The notes under the pieces are model-generated. The model worked only from the letters and a program-made list of their open reading frames with translations. It did not search any database and was not told where the DNA came from. Below are positions 5,997 to 6,098 of a stretch of 6,098 nucleotides of DNA, in pieces. The position numbers were made by a program, and so were the translations under genes. The stretch is from Candidatus Cloacimonadota bacterium. GTDB taxonomy: Bacteria; Cloacimonadota; Cloacimonadia; JGIOTU-2. Positions within the stretch are counted from its first letter, which is position 1. Every line of letters begins with the position of its first letter. The stretch covers positions 1 through 6,098 of the forward strand of contig JACNJG010000151.1 in NCBI GenBank assembly GCA_014382685.1, read 5' to 3'.

Positions 5997-6098
5997 TCGG
6001 ATCCTTTCTTAGTATTAAGATGAAAATGTATTTTATTGCTTTCATAATAAATCAACTAAAATATGCTTCTTTGATATAGGGCAAAAGCTGTCAAGTAG
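5997..6098 (-). promoter_or_regulatory. AT-rich upstream region of the deacetylase operon; promoter not resolved
   Basis: This stretch holds the deacetylase ribosome binding site (AAGGA, 6006-6002) and presumably the operon promoter. A perfect TTGACA lies at 6094-6089 on the minus strand, but nothing resembling a -10 box is found 16-18 bases downstream of it. A TATTAT (6049-6044) and a TAAAAT (6035-6030) could serve as -10 boxes, but their -35 partners are poor; TTGATT at 6055-6050 leaves only 14 bases before TAAAAT. No operator palindrome was seen. The start of any divergent gene lies outside the window. Confidence 0.3.

Noticed and set aside
6089..6094. TTGACA as a firm -35 box for the deacetylase operon
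   Set aside because: No acceptable -10 hexamer lies 16-18 bases downstream, so the match may be chance in AT-rich DNA.
1..6098. tRNA genes, CRISPR arrays, transposase or phage genes
   Set aside because: No cloverleaf, regularly spaced repeats or mobile-element protein motifs were seen on either strand.

Overview
The window has moderate-to-low GC and comes from a Gram-negative bacterium, because it encodes an LptE-type outer-membrane lipoprotein. The style of LptE, the fused ADP-forming acyl-CoA synthetase and the short intergenic gaps would suit an anaerobe of the FCB group (for example Cloacimonadota-like). That placement is an impression, not something the sequence proves.

The left half (57-2222, + strand) is a compact cluster. 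lptE (LPS-assembly lipoprotein) is followed after 3 bp by an RsuA/RluB-family rRNA pseudouridine synthase, and after another 6 bp by a ten-helix EamA/DMT permease. The first 56 bases may hold the tail of one more upstream gene ending in an ATGA overlap with lptE. The three genes share no obvious pathway and probably share only a transcript.

The right half (2337-5996, - strand) is a convergent two-gene operon. A class II histone-deacetylase-family hydrolase (AcuC-like) comes first, followed after 18 bp by a PatZ-like protein: an ADP-forming acyl-CoA synthetase (CoA-binding, succinyl-CoA-ligase-like and ATP-grasp domains) with a C-terminal GNAT acetyltransferase. Together they look like a lysine-acetylation 'writer plus eraser' tied to acyl-CoA metabolism. 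The synthetase frame is intact from 5018 to 2337 except for one in-frame TAA at 4704-4706, in the place where the family normally has Lys (S-A-G-F-K-E). It is therefore a fresh nonsense allele, a sequence error or a recoded/read-through stop.

The two transcription units converge on a 114-bp gap that is almost filled by an elaborate palindromic element (2202-2320): two related hairpins in inverted orientation, arranged like a REP/BIME pair. The left hairpin extends into the EamA gene and carries its stop codon in the loop. The right end (5997-6098) is an AT-rich upstream region with no convincing promoter. I saw no tRNA, rRNA, CRISPR, transposase or phage genes.
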